A stretch of 64,000 nucleotides of DNA, taken from NCBI GenBank assembly GCA_002786065.1, contig NHNY01000001.1, forward strand, positions 186,001 to 250,000, read 5' to 3'. Below are positions 52,474-63,578 of this stretch, piece by piece (position 1 is the stretch's first letter; each line of letters opens with the position of its first letter). Below the pieces are notes generated by a model, which had not been told where the DNA came from, did not search any database, and saw only the letters and a program-made list of their open reading frames with translations. The translations under genes and the position numbers were made by a program. This stretch comes from Microcyclospora pomicola (Eukaryota; Ascomycota; Dothideomycetes; Capnodiales).

Positions 52474-54473
52474 GCAGCTTGACGGCTCGATCAGGCGAAT
52501 GACACCATCATGGAAGAAGCAAATGAGGATTTTTTGGGAAGCATTGGGCGTTGGGAGGAGTTTATATCCTTCTTTGAAATGTGGTTTATGTAGACCCGCA
52601 TAAAATGATGGAGCATGTGTAGCACGACCACCTGTGATCTTATGCTTCAAGCACATCTATACATATATACCCGGCATGTTTGCCCTTATCACTCTTCACC
52701 TTGACCAAACATATGTCCTGTCTGAGAACAGTCTCATTGCAACTCGCAGGTTTTCCTGATGCCGAATGTACTAATCACCCGGGTGGTGGGACAGAACCCT
52801 TCGCAGCTCGCAGCACCCGTGAAACACCATAGGTAGGTAAGGTAAGAAGCGACACAAAACGTGTTTCAGGTAGCCAGCCGCCTGCAGTTGTTCGATGTTG
52901 GAGTCGAACTATCTCACCGATAGCGGTAATCGCCGTCAAGTGAGGATATGACATTCCATTGCGCACATATCCCACCAACAATTCCTACCCTACCACCCGC
53001 ACGATCGAGGATTCAACTACCCAACGCTGCCGCTGCTAGAAGAACAGGCGAGACGGGAGAACATGAGACCATCGCGCGACGATGGACCTACGATCTAGCG
53101 AGTCTCAGATCGCGAAAGCCAGCACGGCAACATATGGCGATCGGCGAAGCGAATCGGCATGTACAGAGATGCTGGACGAGGCTGGTTGGTAAGACTCCGG
53201 CATGCATCACGCCCTGCTGGCCCTGGCCACGTCAGCAGCCAACGTGCAGCGTGCTTGCAGCTCGAGAGATCAGTCAGCGGAAGTGCGCCATGATGATCGT
53301 GCTCAGGCGCATGGTGGTCGTCCAGGGGTGGTTCGTGGTGCTCCTTGGAGCGTGGAGGGATGGTGTGGGTCTCGGGAATGGGCGAGGATCTGAAGCCAAC
53401 ATTTGAGTTGGGGAGATGTATAGCAGACTTTAGCATAGAAGCGGATGCACGAAACCACGAGGCTGTTGCTCGAGGAAGACTCCAACAATCACGGTATGTC
53501 GTTGAGGTGCAGGGTGCAGCGGGCAGGCGGTTGCTGCAGTCTATCAATCCTTCGTTCAGCGATGTCATGGGCCCAGCGGCCGATATTTCCAAAAGAGGTT
53601 ATGCGGGCAACATGATTCTCGGAAGGATTCCAAAATGAACCACCAACATCGACTCATGTTCCTCCATTCCACGTGCAGTCAGTGGACATTTGTTCGATTA
53701 AGGCTATAAGTGCCGCCGGGAGCTTGCGCCTAAATAAGGTTTGGATATGCTATTCACTCTAGCGCGAGTGTACACACGCAGATCCCAGAGGCTAGTTGCT
53801 AGCAAAACTACGGTAGCTGGATTGTCACATGCGTCGGATGAGCATGCTGGAGGAACAAGACTGATCTGTGATATCCGTCCTTCATGTTGATCACAAGTTG
53901 ATGTGCGGCCCATTGCTCCAACAGCATGGTTCACACTTGCATCCTCTGACATGCCGGGAATCGGCAGACTGTTTGGCGTCAAAAGGTAACTACTGCCAGC
54001 ATATTGAATTGATATACCAAGGCCACTTGCTGACACACGCCAAGCATTGTCTCAGTAACGAAGGCTTTCGGAGTCGAGGTGAGCAATCCGGCCGTCGGTC
54101 GATCTCGTGCCGCCTGATCTCAGGGACGAGTGGGATACTGGAAAGTCGTCCACCCCGGGCCTTGTGTTTGGCGATGCGCCAGACCCACTGCCTCGAGCGT
54201 CCTGTACGAGCACGGCTCATTTCAACAAGCAATAGTCCGGTGTAACCGATCAGTTGTAGATGCGTGCTCGTCGTGGTGGGTGCTATGGGGAATCTGGCTC
54301 ATGGATACTGCTCTCGTCAGGATCCAGTAGGGACCTATCTGCAAAGACTTTGATCGTCGCTAACCACATACGGACGTCGAGAGCTGTAAGTGCCATTTTT
54401 GTGGGCAGTCGTATGCTCGAGGTTGGCATTGTGCTTTCGACTGGCAATATGGCCACGTTCATAGCCTGACAAC
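52474..54473. other. 2-kb gene-poor region after the bZIP gene
   Basis: Holds the bZIP 3' region and sequence up to the PLP2 stop. Scattered frames of 60-165 codons on both strands resemble nothing known and do not link by splicing. I call no gene. Confidence 0.45.
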
Positions 54474-55414
54474 CTACTCCCAATCACTATCATCATCTTC
54501 ACCTCTGCCCCTATCACTCTGTCGAATCGTGCTTTGTCTCTCGTCCACCTTGTCGGCTTCCCTCCTTTTCAACCTCGAATCGCCCAGCTTGATTGCGCCC
54601 AGCTGAACCAACACTTTCTCCAAATCCTCCATGCCTGTTCTTGTTCCGGCCAACTCCTTGAGCGTCACGATTTGCCTCTTGATCTCGCCATCTTTGTACA
54701 CTAGTACGGTCGGTGTATTACGATCAGGGTATCCCTCGATGCACAAGTTCGCTTGCATCTGGCAGAACTTCACGTCTCCGAATCTCTTAGCGAGCTCCCG
54801 CCATAGCTCGATGAGAAGCTGCGACTCGACATTCGTGCCCGTCGAAGATGTCAAGAGGACAAAGATGAAGGATTTTTGTGACGCTTCCGTGACCTCGCGA
54901 GAGTAATCCGGCTTCTGCACAGGGTAGACCTGGTTATAAATGCTCGCTGTTTGTAGACTGGCAAGCTCGTTCATACGTTTCTGGCTGGTGGCACAACTGG
55001 ATCAGACGAGCTTTGCGAATTATGGGCGACCTCCAAATCTAGGCTTACCGATATTGGTCGAGAAACGATTCATCCTCGTCATCTTCGAGCTCGTCAAGTT
55101 CGTCCAAATCCTTCCCCTCCAGCCTGTTCTCATGGGCCAGTCTCCTTGCTTCTGTAAGAGCTTCCTCGATCATCGGCGTAGGAGAAGGAGGTTTCTCCGG
55201 TATGACACCATGTTTGCGGAGGATGTCATTCCTATATGTGTTGAAGCGTGTGTCAACATGTTCGTCTCTGTTGAAAGGATAACGAAAGTAACAGATGCAT
55301 CAAGCAGGCTGAAGTATGAATGAGTCGTAACGCATAAAGGAAGCACATCGCCTACCATTCTGTGTCTGCGTTCGGATCGTCCACGGGGACGTTGACCGGC
55401 ATATTCATGTCCAT
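54474..55414 (-). CDS. PLP2: phosducin-like protein Plp2
   Basis: A thioredoxin-fold co-chaperone that works with the CCT/TRiC chaperonin in folding actin and tubulin; essential in yeast. Exons: 55356-55414, 55049-55231 and 54474-54984, all in phase; this gives 250 residues. The N-terminus reads MDMNMPVNVPVDDPNADTEW and NDILRKHGVIPEKPPSPTP. A charged helix with ELDELEDDEDESFLDQY follows, then QKRMNELASLQTASIYNQVY across the splice. The thioredoxin-like domain has FIFVLLTSSTGTNVESQLL, FGDVKFCQMQANLCIEGYP and DRNTPTVLVYKDGEIKRQIV. The WNDILRKHG block is the family hallmark. The C-terminus ends DSDWE. It is head-to-head with SEC21. Confidence 0.95.
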
Positions 55415-55743
55415 TGTGGTGGAAAACGTGAATGATGTGCTTCAGACCCAACCACTGTCGCAACGCTGACTTCAATACGGATGGACCCGTCTGATATGAT
55501 GCTGCGATTTATGACCAGGCACCGACGTTGTGTTAATGTTGGAAACTTTAGGCATTGACTGAAGATTAATATGGCTGATGACCGCCAAGACTAGCGTTGG
55601 ACGTCGGCGAGTTGGAAATGTGTCCCGACCGCATCTCATTGCTCCCTCACAGCACTCCCCGCTGCCATTGTCCCTGGTTACATACTCTGTGTCTATTTCA
55701 TATGCTGTAATTGCCAACTGAAAGGCAATACGCAGCCGCCAAC
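55415..55743. promoter_or_regulatory. shared intergenic region between PLP2 and SEC21
   Basis: These 329 bases separate divergent start codons and hold both promoters. No gene is seen and no regulatory box stands out. Confidence 0.45.
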
Positions 55744-58701
55744 ATGAGTTTCAACAAGAAGGACGAGGACGATGCGGGCATTGTCAAGGTGGACCGTACC
55801 TCCGTGTTCCAAGAAGGTCAGTCCAGCGCCTAGCCCCATCATACGCCATGTCAACACCACGAAGCATGGCTAACACAAATTGCAAACAGCCCGAGTCTTC
55901 AACAGTTCTCCTATCTCTCCACGAAGATGTCGCATCCTGCTCACCAAAATCGCACTCTTGCTCTCCACCGGGGAGAAGTTCCCGACCAACGAGGCGACTT
56001 CGCTCTTCTTTGGTATCTCGAAGCTGTTCCAGAACAAAGATGCGAGCTTGCGACAAATGGTGTATCTTATCATCAAAGAGCTGGCGAACACAGCGGAGGA
56101 TGTGATCATGGTCACGAGCAGTATCATGAAGGACACCGCCGCAGTAGGGAGTGATGTGGTATACAGGGCAAACGCGATTCGCGCGCTATGTCGCATCATT
56201 GACGTACGGCCATGATTACTTGTCAACACTAGCTGGACTTAAATGGGAGGCTAATCAAGATCACAGGCTTCAACGGTCCAGGCCATAGAGCGGAACATCA
56301 AGACTGCGATTGTGGACAAGACTCCTTCGGTCTCTTCGGCTGCTTTGGTGTCCTCGTATCATCTATTGCCAATCGCGCGAGACATTGTTAGAAGATGGCA
56401 GAGCGAGACACAGGAAGCTGCCTCTTCGACTAAGTCATCCAGCGGCTTCTCCCTTGGATTCGGAGGTGGAGGGCACCAGATGGCTGCAGCCAACACCAAC
56501 TTCATGACACAATACCACGCCATCGGACTTCTGTACCAAATGCGGTCTCATGACCGTATGGCTCTCGTGAAGATGGTTCAACAGTACAGCGCACCTGGTG
56601 TGGTCAAATCTCCTGCGGCACGAGTGATGCTGGTTCGACTTGCTGCCAAGCTTGCTGAAGACGACCCTAGCTTGCGCAAACCAATGATGAAGCTGCTGGA
56701 CGACTGGCTTCGCGACAAGAGCGAGATGGTCAACTTCGAAGCGGCCAAGGCGATCTGCGAGGTGCCAGACTTGACCGACGCGGAAACCACACAAGCCATC
56801 CATGTTCTCCAGCTATTCCTCACTTCGCCCCGTGCGGTCACGAAGTTCGCCGCGATCAGGATCCTCCACCAATTCGCTTCCTTCAAGCCGGACGCTGTAC
56901 GGCAATGCAACCCCGATATCGAAAGCCTCATCTCGAACTCCAACCGCTCCATTGCTACCTTCGCCATTACCACTCTTCTCAAGACCGGAAACGAAGGGTC
57001 GGTGGACAGACTGATGAAGCAAATATCGTCTTTCATGTCAGAGATCACCGACGAGTTCAAGGTCACCGTTGTTGAAGCTATTCGCACCTTGTGCCTCAAA
57101 TTCCCTTCCAAACAGGCCGGCATGCTCAGTTTCCTCTCAGGTATTCTGCGCGATGAGGGTGGATTCGACTTCAAGCGTGCCGTTGTTGAGAGCATGTTCG
57201 ACCTGATCAAATTTGTGCCTGACTCGAAGGAGGAAGCTCTTGCCCATCTGTGCGAGTTCATTGAGGATTGCGAGTTTACCAAACTTGCCGTCCGAATTCT
57301 ACATCTGCTTGGTATGGAAGGGCCTAAGACAGCACAGCCGACCAAGTACATTCGATACATCTACAATCGCGTCGTACTCGAGAATGCTATCGTTCGCGCA
57401 GCAGCTGTGACAGCATTGGCCAAGTTCGGTGTTGGACAGCAAGATCCCGAAGTGAAACGCAGTGTGGAAGTACTTCTGAAGAGATGTTTGGATGACACAG
57501 ATGATGAGGTGCGCGACCGTGCGGCCTTGAACTTACGACTCATGCAAGAAGACGACGAATCCGCGGCCAAATTCGTACGCAATGGTATGTTGCCTATCGT
57601 TCCTATGATGATTGTAGTCCCACTGACCATCGATACACAGACTCAATGTTCTCACTACCAATACTTGAAGATCAGCTCGCACACTATGTCAATGGTGGCA
57701 GTGCTGAAGCTTTTGCAACTCCGTTCGACTTCTCAGACGTTCCTGTCGTTACCCGCGAGCAATCATTGGCCGAAGACCGTACCCGGAAGCTTACAACAGC
57801 TACACCTACACTCAAAGCTCCGACGATCGGGCCCAAGAAGACCGAGGCGTCCATGGTGGATGTCGCTCAGAGCGCGAGCGTCGCCACCCAAAAATACGCG
57901 CAACAACTCGCCGCCGTACCAGAATTCGCAGGTTATGGTGCTGTGCTCAAGAGCTCGCCCGTCACCGAGCTCACCGAAAGCGAGACAGAATACGTTGTCT
58001 CCGCCGTCAAACATCTGTTCAAAGAGCACATCGTCATCCAATACGACATCAAGAACACATTGGAAGGCTACGTTCTTGCAGATGTGAGTGTGTTGGCTAC
58101 TGCATCATCACCTGATGACGAAGAAGCTAGCCCATTGGAAGAGGAATTCATCCTCCCAGCACCAGCACTCAAGACCGACGAGCCAGGCATTGTTTACGTC
58201 TCGTTCTCCCGACCATCCGACCAAGGACTCGTTGCAGCTTCATTCACCAACGTCCTCAAGTTCACATTGAAAGAGATCGACCCGTCCACTTCTGAGCCTG
58301 AAGAGGGTGGCTACGATGACGAGTACCAGGTTGAGGATCTTGAGCTCACTGGCGCAGACTACGTTCTGCCCGCATTTGCCGGTAGCTTTGACAATATCTG
58401 GAACAGTATCGAAGGAGGTGACGAAGCAGAGGAGACCTTGCAGCTTTCGAACGCAAAGAGTATTTCGGATGCCGTGGAATTGCTCGTCAAGGCTCTTGGC
58501 ATGCAGCCGCTTGAAGGCAGCGAAGTCACCCTATCGCCGAGCACTCACGCACTCAAGCTCTACGGCAAGAGTGTGTTTGGTGGCAAGGTTGCAGGTATGG
58601 TGCGCATGGCTTATTCCGCCAAGAGCGGCGTGACGGTCAAGATATCAGCACGTAGCGAGGAGGACGGTCTTGCTGCTCTGGTAGTTGGTGGTGTTGCCTG
58701 A
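55744..58701 (+). CDS. SEC21: coatomer subunit gamma (COPI)
   Basis: Gamma-COP of the COPI coat for Golgi-to-ER and intra-Golgi transport. Exons: 55744-55816, 55890-56203, 56267-57584 and 57641-58701, giving 921 residues. All introns are GT-AG and in phase. The N-terminus is [20 protein letters not shown]. The HEAT-repeat trunk (about residues 20-550) has [30 protein letters not shown]-like [40 protein letters not shown] and [14 protein letters not shown] hinge with TIGPKKTE follows. The appendage domain (about 610-921) has [41 protein letters not shown] and the terminal platform [20 protein letters not shown]. Head-to-head with PLP2. Confidence 0.96.
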
Positions 58702-59284
58702 GAAGTAGCTGTGATCATGATGCACAAAGATCACGATACTTGACCGATGAATGTTCATAACGCCTGGCGCTTGTTGCGGGTCCAGAAAAGAAGGAACTTG
58801 CGACGCAGGTACTGATCTTTGGCAGTGGGCGTTAAGGCGTCTGTTCCTCGAGTGATCCTCAAAAGACGTAAACCTGCTCATCAACATGCTGAGTACTATT
58901 CAAATCGAAAGAAGCGTTTTGCATGTCTTTGCTTCATGTTGTCGTTGTTCAGCCGAGAGTGCTAAGATCACGTGCTGATGGTACGCCTCACCTTAAATGT
59001 GATCACTTGAACCTCATGTCATCTTCCATCATTCTCATTGAGTCATGAGTCTAGCGATGAGTTTTCAGACATATCGTCAACGTCTACTATGACCGTGGAA
59101 AGCCCATGCATTTCTAGAATTTGCACCTGTGTACGATGAGATAACAAACAAGGACCCTCCAGACGTCCATGTGGCTTTGAGTAACATCAGGTACCAAAGC
59201 TTAGGTCTGTGACACAATCCCCAAGCGTTCCGGAGGCTCCAGATCGAACGCTGCATCGTATTCTGCCGATTTTGACCCAACAAA
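58702..59284. other. intergenic between SEC21 and ATG29
   Basis: These 583 bases hold the SEC21 3' region and the ATG29 promoter. I see no gene. Confidence 0.45.
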
Positions 59285-60840
59285 ATGTCTCCATTGTCGT
59301 CTGTCCAGGACCAAATGTCATCAAGTCCGCGTCGCAACTCTGTTCAAGCAGCTCATTCACGCAAGAGTTCTGTAGCCACGCCTCAGGATCAAGTTCAACA
59401 GCAGTCCATCAACAAGACTTCTACTCAAACACAAGTCCACTACACAGCTATACTTCGCCTGCCTTTCCCGAGACCGGATGGCTTCGATGATCCACCTCCT
59501 GTGGAGTGGGATGCAAGCAAAGATAAGACTCTATGGAAGCTGATCTCCAAGGCTAGCAACTCACGAGACCTTGACTGGGAAGCGATGGCAGAACGATTCG
59601 GAGTGGATTTACCATTCCTGCTGATGCAGGCGGCCTGGCTCTACGAGAGACATTTCGAGGGCATGAAAATGCAGATGCTGCGACTGGGAGGGGGTGGTGC
59701 AAGTGGGACAGCAAGCCCACTAGTCGGAGGCCCAGTAGGCGAGGGGAGTGGCAGTGCAAGTGGTAGTGGTGTCGTCAAGACGAGTGGCAGGAAAGGTAGG
59801 TCTAGCTTGTACTTGAACGATGAAGTGGGTGGGAGAAGCAACATACTAAGCAGATTACCTCGTCAGATCCTAGATCAACACCAACGCTCGTCAACACGGC
59901 AGGCTCTACGTCGAGGAGAGATGGGACACTGCCTGGTAGTGAGTATATAGGAAGCTCTCCAGGCACGCCTCGAGCTACTCAGCCACCAATATCACGAACT
60001 CCGTCAACGACGACAGTCACTCAAAGTCGACTCATGGCCATGCCTGGTCAGGCGCAGCAGCAACAGCCGAACCGCTTTTCACGAGGTTCAAGTGGCACGT
60101 CCCGTAGACCCCCAGCCCCTATGCGTCCACCAGAGTCGTCGGAGGACGACTCCGAATCTGCGTTAGGCCACGATGATTCTGACTCTGGCGAGTCTGAGGA
60201 GCCGCCGTCTTTACTCCGCAGTCAAGCCTTTCGTCGCCCAGCGCTCGCAAAGAAAGCTGTATCCAGATTGGGCACATTGAATTCGGACGCTGATGCTGAG
60301 GATGAGGACGACGAAGATGATTCGAGTGGTGGCTACCTGCCTTTTGCTGGGAGCGCGCCAGCATCAGACCAACGCGGCAATGCCTCGAGGGCTCAGCAAT
60401 CGCAACACGCATCTGCTGCTACCTACCAGCGCCATGACCAACCTCGCACTACAGCGACCTCTGGTCCGTCGAAAGCTCGGGGGCCAGCACACGCAAACCC
60501 GAAGCACAATTCAGCGACCGAAACCTCCTCCGCAGCCTCGTCAAGTGTCACGTTCTCATCGCCGCGTGAGGGTCCAACTTCACCACCTATGCGCCCAGGG
60601 CCTCTGAGTCCACGTCACAAGGCCGAGCTGGCGGCTCTGTCACCCCGCAATGCTGGGAGTGAAGACTCGCCGAGCATGGGAAGTAGCTTCAGTGATTTGG
60701 ATGTCGATGCCAGCGTAACGCAGTCGGCGCTGGAGGATGCACTGTTGAGTCATATGCAGCGAGGTGGTAGTGTGGTCAGTCGAGTGGGCAGTTTGGGAAG
60801 TACGATAGGGCAGGGGATGGATAGACTCAGACGTGGATGA
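59285..60840 (+). CDS. ATG29: autophagy-related protein 29
   Basis: Atg29 binds Atg17 and Atg31 in the scaffold that starts autophagosome formation. Exon 1 is 59285-59795 and exon 2 is 59867-60840, giving 494 residues. The Atg29 N-terminal domain is at about residues 50-135, with HYTAILRLPFPRPDGFDDPP, VEWDASKDKTLWKLISKAS, LDWEAMAERFGVDLPFLLMQ and AAWLYERHFEGMKMQM. The remainder is long, Ser/Pro-rich and disordered, as in the Pezizomycotina family, with SRRDGTLPGSEYIGSSPGTP just after the splice. It ends RVGSLGSTIGQGMDRLRRG. The intron (GTAGGT, TACTAAG branch site, GTCAG) is needed: without it the frame ends at 59950. The nearer CAG at 59853 is only a few bases from the branch site and would put the second exon out of frame. 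Confidence 0.9.
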
Positions 60841-61120
60841 GTTGGAAGCTATGAGCTGTGGGGCTACGATGGTCTGATAGTCCCACATACATGTACTTCA
60901 CGACATCGGGCGATCTAAAGTATATTCTCACATCGACTGCAATTGTGGGTTGAAAACTTTCATTTGCATGCTCATCATGATCTTAGCATTGAGGCTTGCT
61001 ACAGCGGCTCTTTCTACCACTGATATACTAGCTCCAGTTTCGGAGCAGTGAACAAGTCTCAGGCCATCAGAAGCACACCCAATGCAAAACCACCATACGC
61101 CCACCGAACAGACCAAACAC

Positions 61121-61792
61121 TTAGATAGTCGTCTCGTACGCGATAGGTGAGATGCTCTCTGGCTTGTTGTCCTTGGTGCTCACAGTCCTAGCCTCACGAG
61201 GGGGCACTGGCAGTCTCTTGAGGTAGACACGCTCGCCAGTCTCCTTTGCTTCCCGCTTCTTGGCGGCGTTGTTCTTGACACGGGCCAAGAACTCGTCTCG
61301 GGACCGTGAGTGACGGACGTGCTCGACACGGACGTTGATGCGCTTCTCCATGTAGCGATTGCCGACTTGTCTGTAAAGGATGACACCGACTGCGGATTTG
61401 GTAACGTTGTAGACGACACCGGTCTTGCCGTGGTAGACCTTGTAGGGCTGTGTAGATGTGTGTCAGCCGCCATTCAAGTAGACATGTGGTGGGTATCCTT
61501 GATGGTGGTCTACTTACCATGCCCTTCTGAACAGCACCGTTGGCGACCACATCGACGATGTCTCCGACTTTGTATTGTTTGAGGTACGTTCCGAGTGCGA
61601 TCATACCCTTCTTCTTGAAATCGCGGGAGAAGGCTAAAATATCATCAGTATCTTGCGCTTCCATTTGCCTCCTCAACTATCCCATAGCACGTCCTTCCAC
61701 TCGCCACACCATCTTTTCCTTCCGTATTCCATAGAATGGGGATGCGACTGACCATAGCGAGTGCCCGCTCTGAGACCGGCGGCGTGACCCAT
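61121..61792 (-). CDS. RPL21: 60S ribosomal protein L21 (eL21)
   Basis: Ribosomal protein eL21. Exons: 61753-61792, 61518-61633 and 61121-61447, giving 160 residues, the standard length. The product opens [20 protein letters not shown], continues [20 protein letters not shown] and [20 protein letters not shown], then [34 protein letters not shown] and [15 protein letters not shown]. On the minus strand, a GTATGT donor at 61942 and a CTGAC...TTTACAG acceptor ending at 61810 mark a likely 5' UTR intron of 133 bases. It is divergent from RPS9. As I recall, RPL21 and RPS4 both sit close to SLA2 near MAT in other Pezizomycotina; here they are 57 kb apart. Confidence 0.96.
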
Positions 61793-62125
61793 CGTGAATG
61801 TGTTTGAGGCTGTAAAAAGATTGTCAGTCGGTGTGGCGCAGGTTTGATCGGAGTTGTTGAGTCGTACGTCGAGTGTTTGATTACTATCTTTTGAGCACGT
61901 CAGTATGTGAGTTTGAGACAATGTGCGACAGTATGAACATACCGGTCGATCTGACTTGTACGAAATCTCACGTCCGACGTCGTGAAGCTGTTCCTCGAAA
62001 AGGTGCGTGGACTTGCGCCAAGACGCTAAGCGGAATTCCGCCCTTGTGCACACCCACCTTGAATTTGCTTCTCCTCTTGAGAAGACACCACCTGCGACGC
62101 AGCACAGTCAACAACAACTGCAAAC
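61793..62125. promoter_or_regulatory. bidirectional promoter RPL21/RPS9 with a likely RPL21 leader intron
   Basis: These 333 bases separate two divergent ribosomal-protein start codons. About 133 bases (61810-61942) look like an RPL21 5' UTR intron. The remaining shared promoter is then under 190 bases, ending in a C/A-rich RPS9 leader. Confidence 0.55.
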
Positions 62126-63171
62126 ATGGCACCGTAAGTGATTACATCGCTTGAAAAGACGCAAGAAGCAGCTCAACGGGGACAATTGTGTGTTTTGGTG
62201 GTGGCAGACATCGTGGCGGCGCACAAATCGGCACCAGCGGACATGAACATGGGTTGCAACAGTGGCTTTCTCAAATGTCGCTGGCGTTGAGCGCAGAATG
62301 TCCAACAAGCCAAGCCTCGGGGCAGAAGAGTTGGAGCGGCATCAGAATACCATGAAGCCGCCGAATCATCAAACACAATGGCGAAACAAGCGTCAACCCG
62401 TCGAGCTGCGCTTTCTGCGATCTGTCTATGAATGAGGATACACATACTGACAACCGTCCAGACGCAGTTACTCAAAGACCTACAAGGTCCCTCGTCGTCC
62501 CTTCGAGTCGGCTCGTCTGTCAGTACACTCCCAATGACCACTGAGCGTGAGCTTGTCTCCGCTACAAGTCTACGGTATTCCTAACATCGATCGACAGTGA
62601 CGCCGAATTGAAGACCGTCGGCGAGTTCGGTCTCCGCAACAAGCGTGAGGTGTGGCGCGTGCAGCTCACCCTCTCCAAGATCCGTCGTGCTGCCCGTCAG
62701 CTCCTCACCCTCGACGAGAAAGACCCCAAGCGTCTCTTCGAAGGCAATGCCCTCATTCGCCGTCTGGTCCGTGTGGGTGTGCTTGACGAGTCCCGCATGA
62801 AGCTCGATTACGTGCTGGCCCTGAACGTCGAGGACTTCTTGGAGCGTCGCCTTCAGACTTGTGTTTACAAGCTCGGTCTTGCCAAGTCGATTCACCACGC
62901 CCGTGTCCTGATCAAGCAGCGCCACATTCGGTATGCGACTTCGAGTTTCTACCATGCCATTTCATACAATGTCTAACACCGTTGCAGTGTCGGAAAGCAA
63001 ATTGTCAACGTCCCGTCCTTCATCGTTCGTCTCGACTCCCAAAAGCACATTGATTTCGCCCTCACTTCGCCATTCGGTGGCGGACGTCCTGGCCGTGTCA
63101 GGAGAAAGAAGGCCAAGGCTTCGGAGAGCAAGGATGATGGCGAGGAGGGTGGTGAGGAGGAGGAGGAGTAG
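62126..63171 (+). CDS. RPS9: 40S ribosomal protein S9 (uS4)
   Basis: Ribosomal protein uS4, an early-assembling 18S rRNA binder important for decoding accuracy. Exons: 62126-62133 (8 bases), 62462-62518, 62598-62930 and 62988-63171, giving 193 residues. The product opens [20 protein letters not shown], then [40 protein letters not shown], and the S4 RNA-binding domain with [20 protein letters not shown] and [20 protein letters not shown] across a splice. An acidic Glu-rich tail ends it. The 8-base first exon is supported by the phase and the family N-terminus. The first intron is 328 bases, the longest secure intron in the window. Confidence 0.96.
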
Positions 63172-63578
63172 ATCCTGCACTCTGTTCTCTGGACTTCATG
63201 GGGTAATGGCGCTATGCTTTGGGTCGACTGAGGCTTAGTCCTGGACGTTTCCTTATAGCCTAGCCATGTTCCACAAAAGCTAGTGCAAATGCAATATGCG
63301 CTACATGACCACGTTATCTGCCCAACTGTATGTTTGTCTTGTTTTCAAGTGATATAAAAGAGGTGGTTGAACTTCCCCACCGCTCCGCATCACGAAGATC
63401 GCTGTCTTTTACGACACAAGCGCAACTTTGGTGTTACTTCCCCCAAGAGCGAAACTGTACTATAGTCTATGCCGCTGGTCCTCCTCGTAGATGACACGGG
63501 TCGAGCACTCAATGGCTTGATATTTGTGCAATAGATCATGCCAACTATGTACAGTATATGACAGGACACAAGCCTCCT
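63172..63578. other. convergent intergenic region
   Basis: These 407 bases lie between the RPS9 stop and the stop of the right-edge gene. A PUF-like motif for the minus-strand gene is at 63546-63553. No gene is seen. Confidence 0.45.
63546..63553 (-). promoter_or_regulatory. PUF-like UGUACAUA motif after the mannosyltransferase stop
   Basis: On the minus strand TGTACATA begins 26 bases after the stop codon of the right-edge gene and matches UGUAnAUA. Function is inferred. Confidence 0.35.

Noticed and set aside
52880-52925. Possible tRNA on the minus strand (GTTCGACTCC resembles a T-loop)
   Set aside because: The flanking bases do not form a T-stem and no acceptor or anticodon stem could be drawn.
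62134-62461. Possible intronic C/D snoRNA in the first RPS9 intron
   Set aside because: No RUGAUGA box C was found; the only CTGA is the splice branch site.
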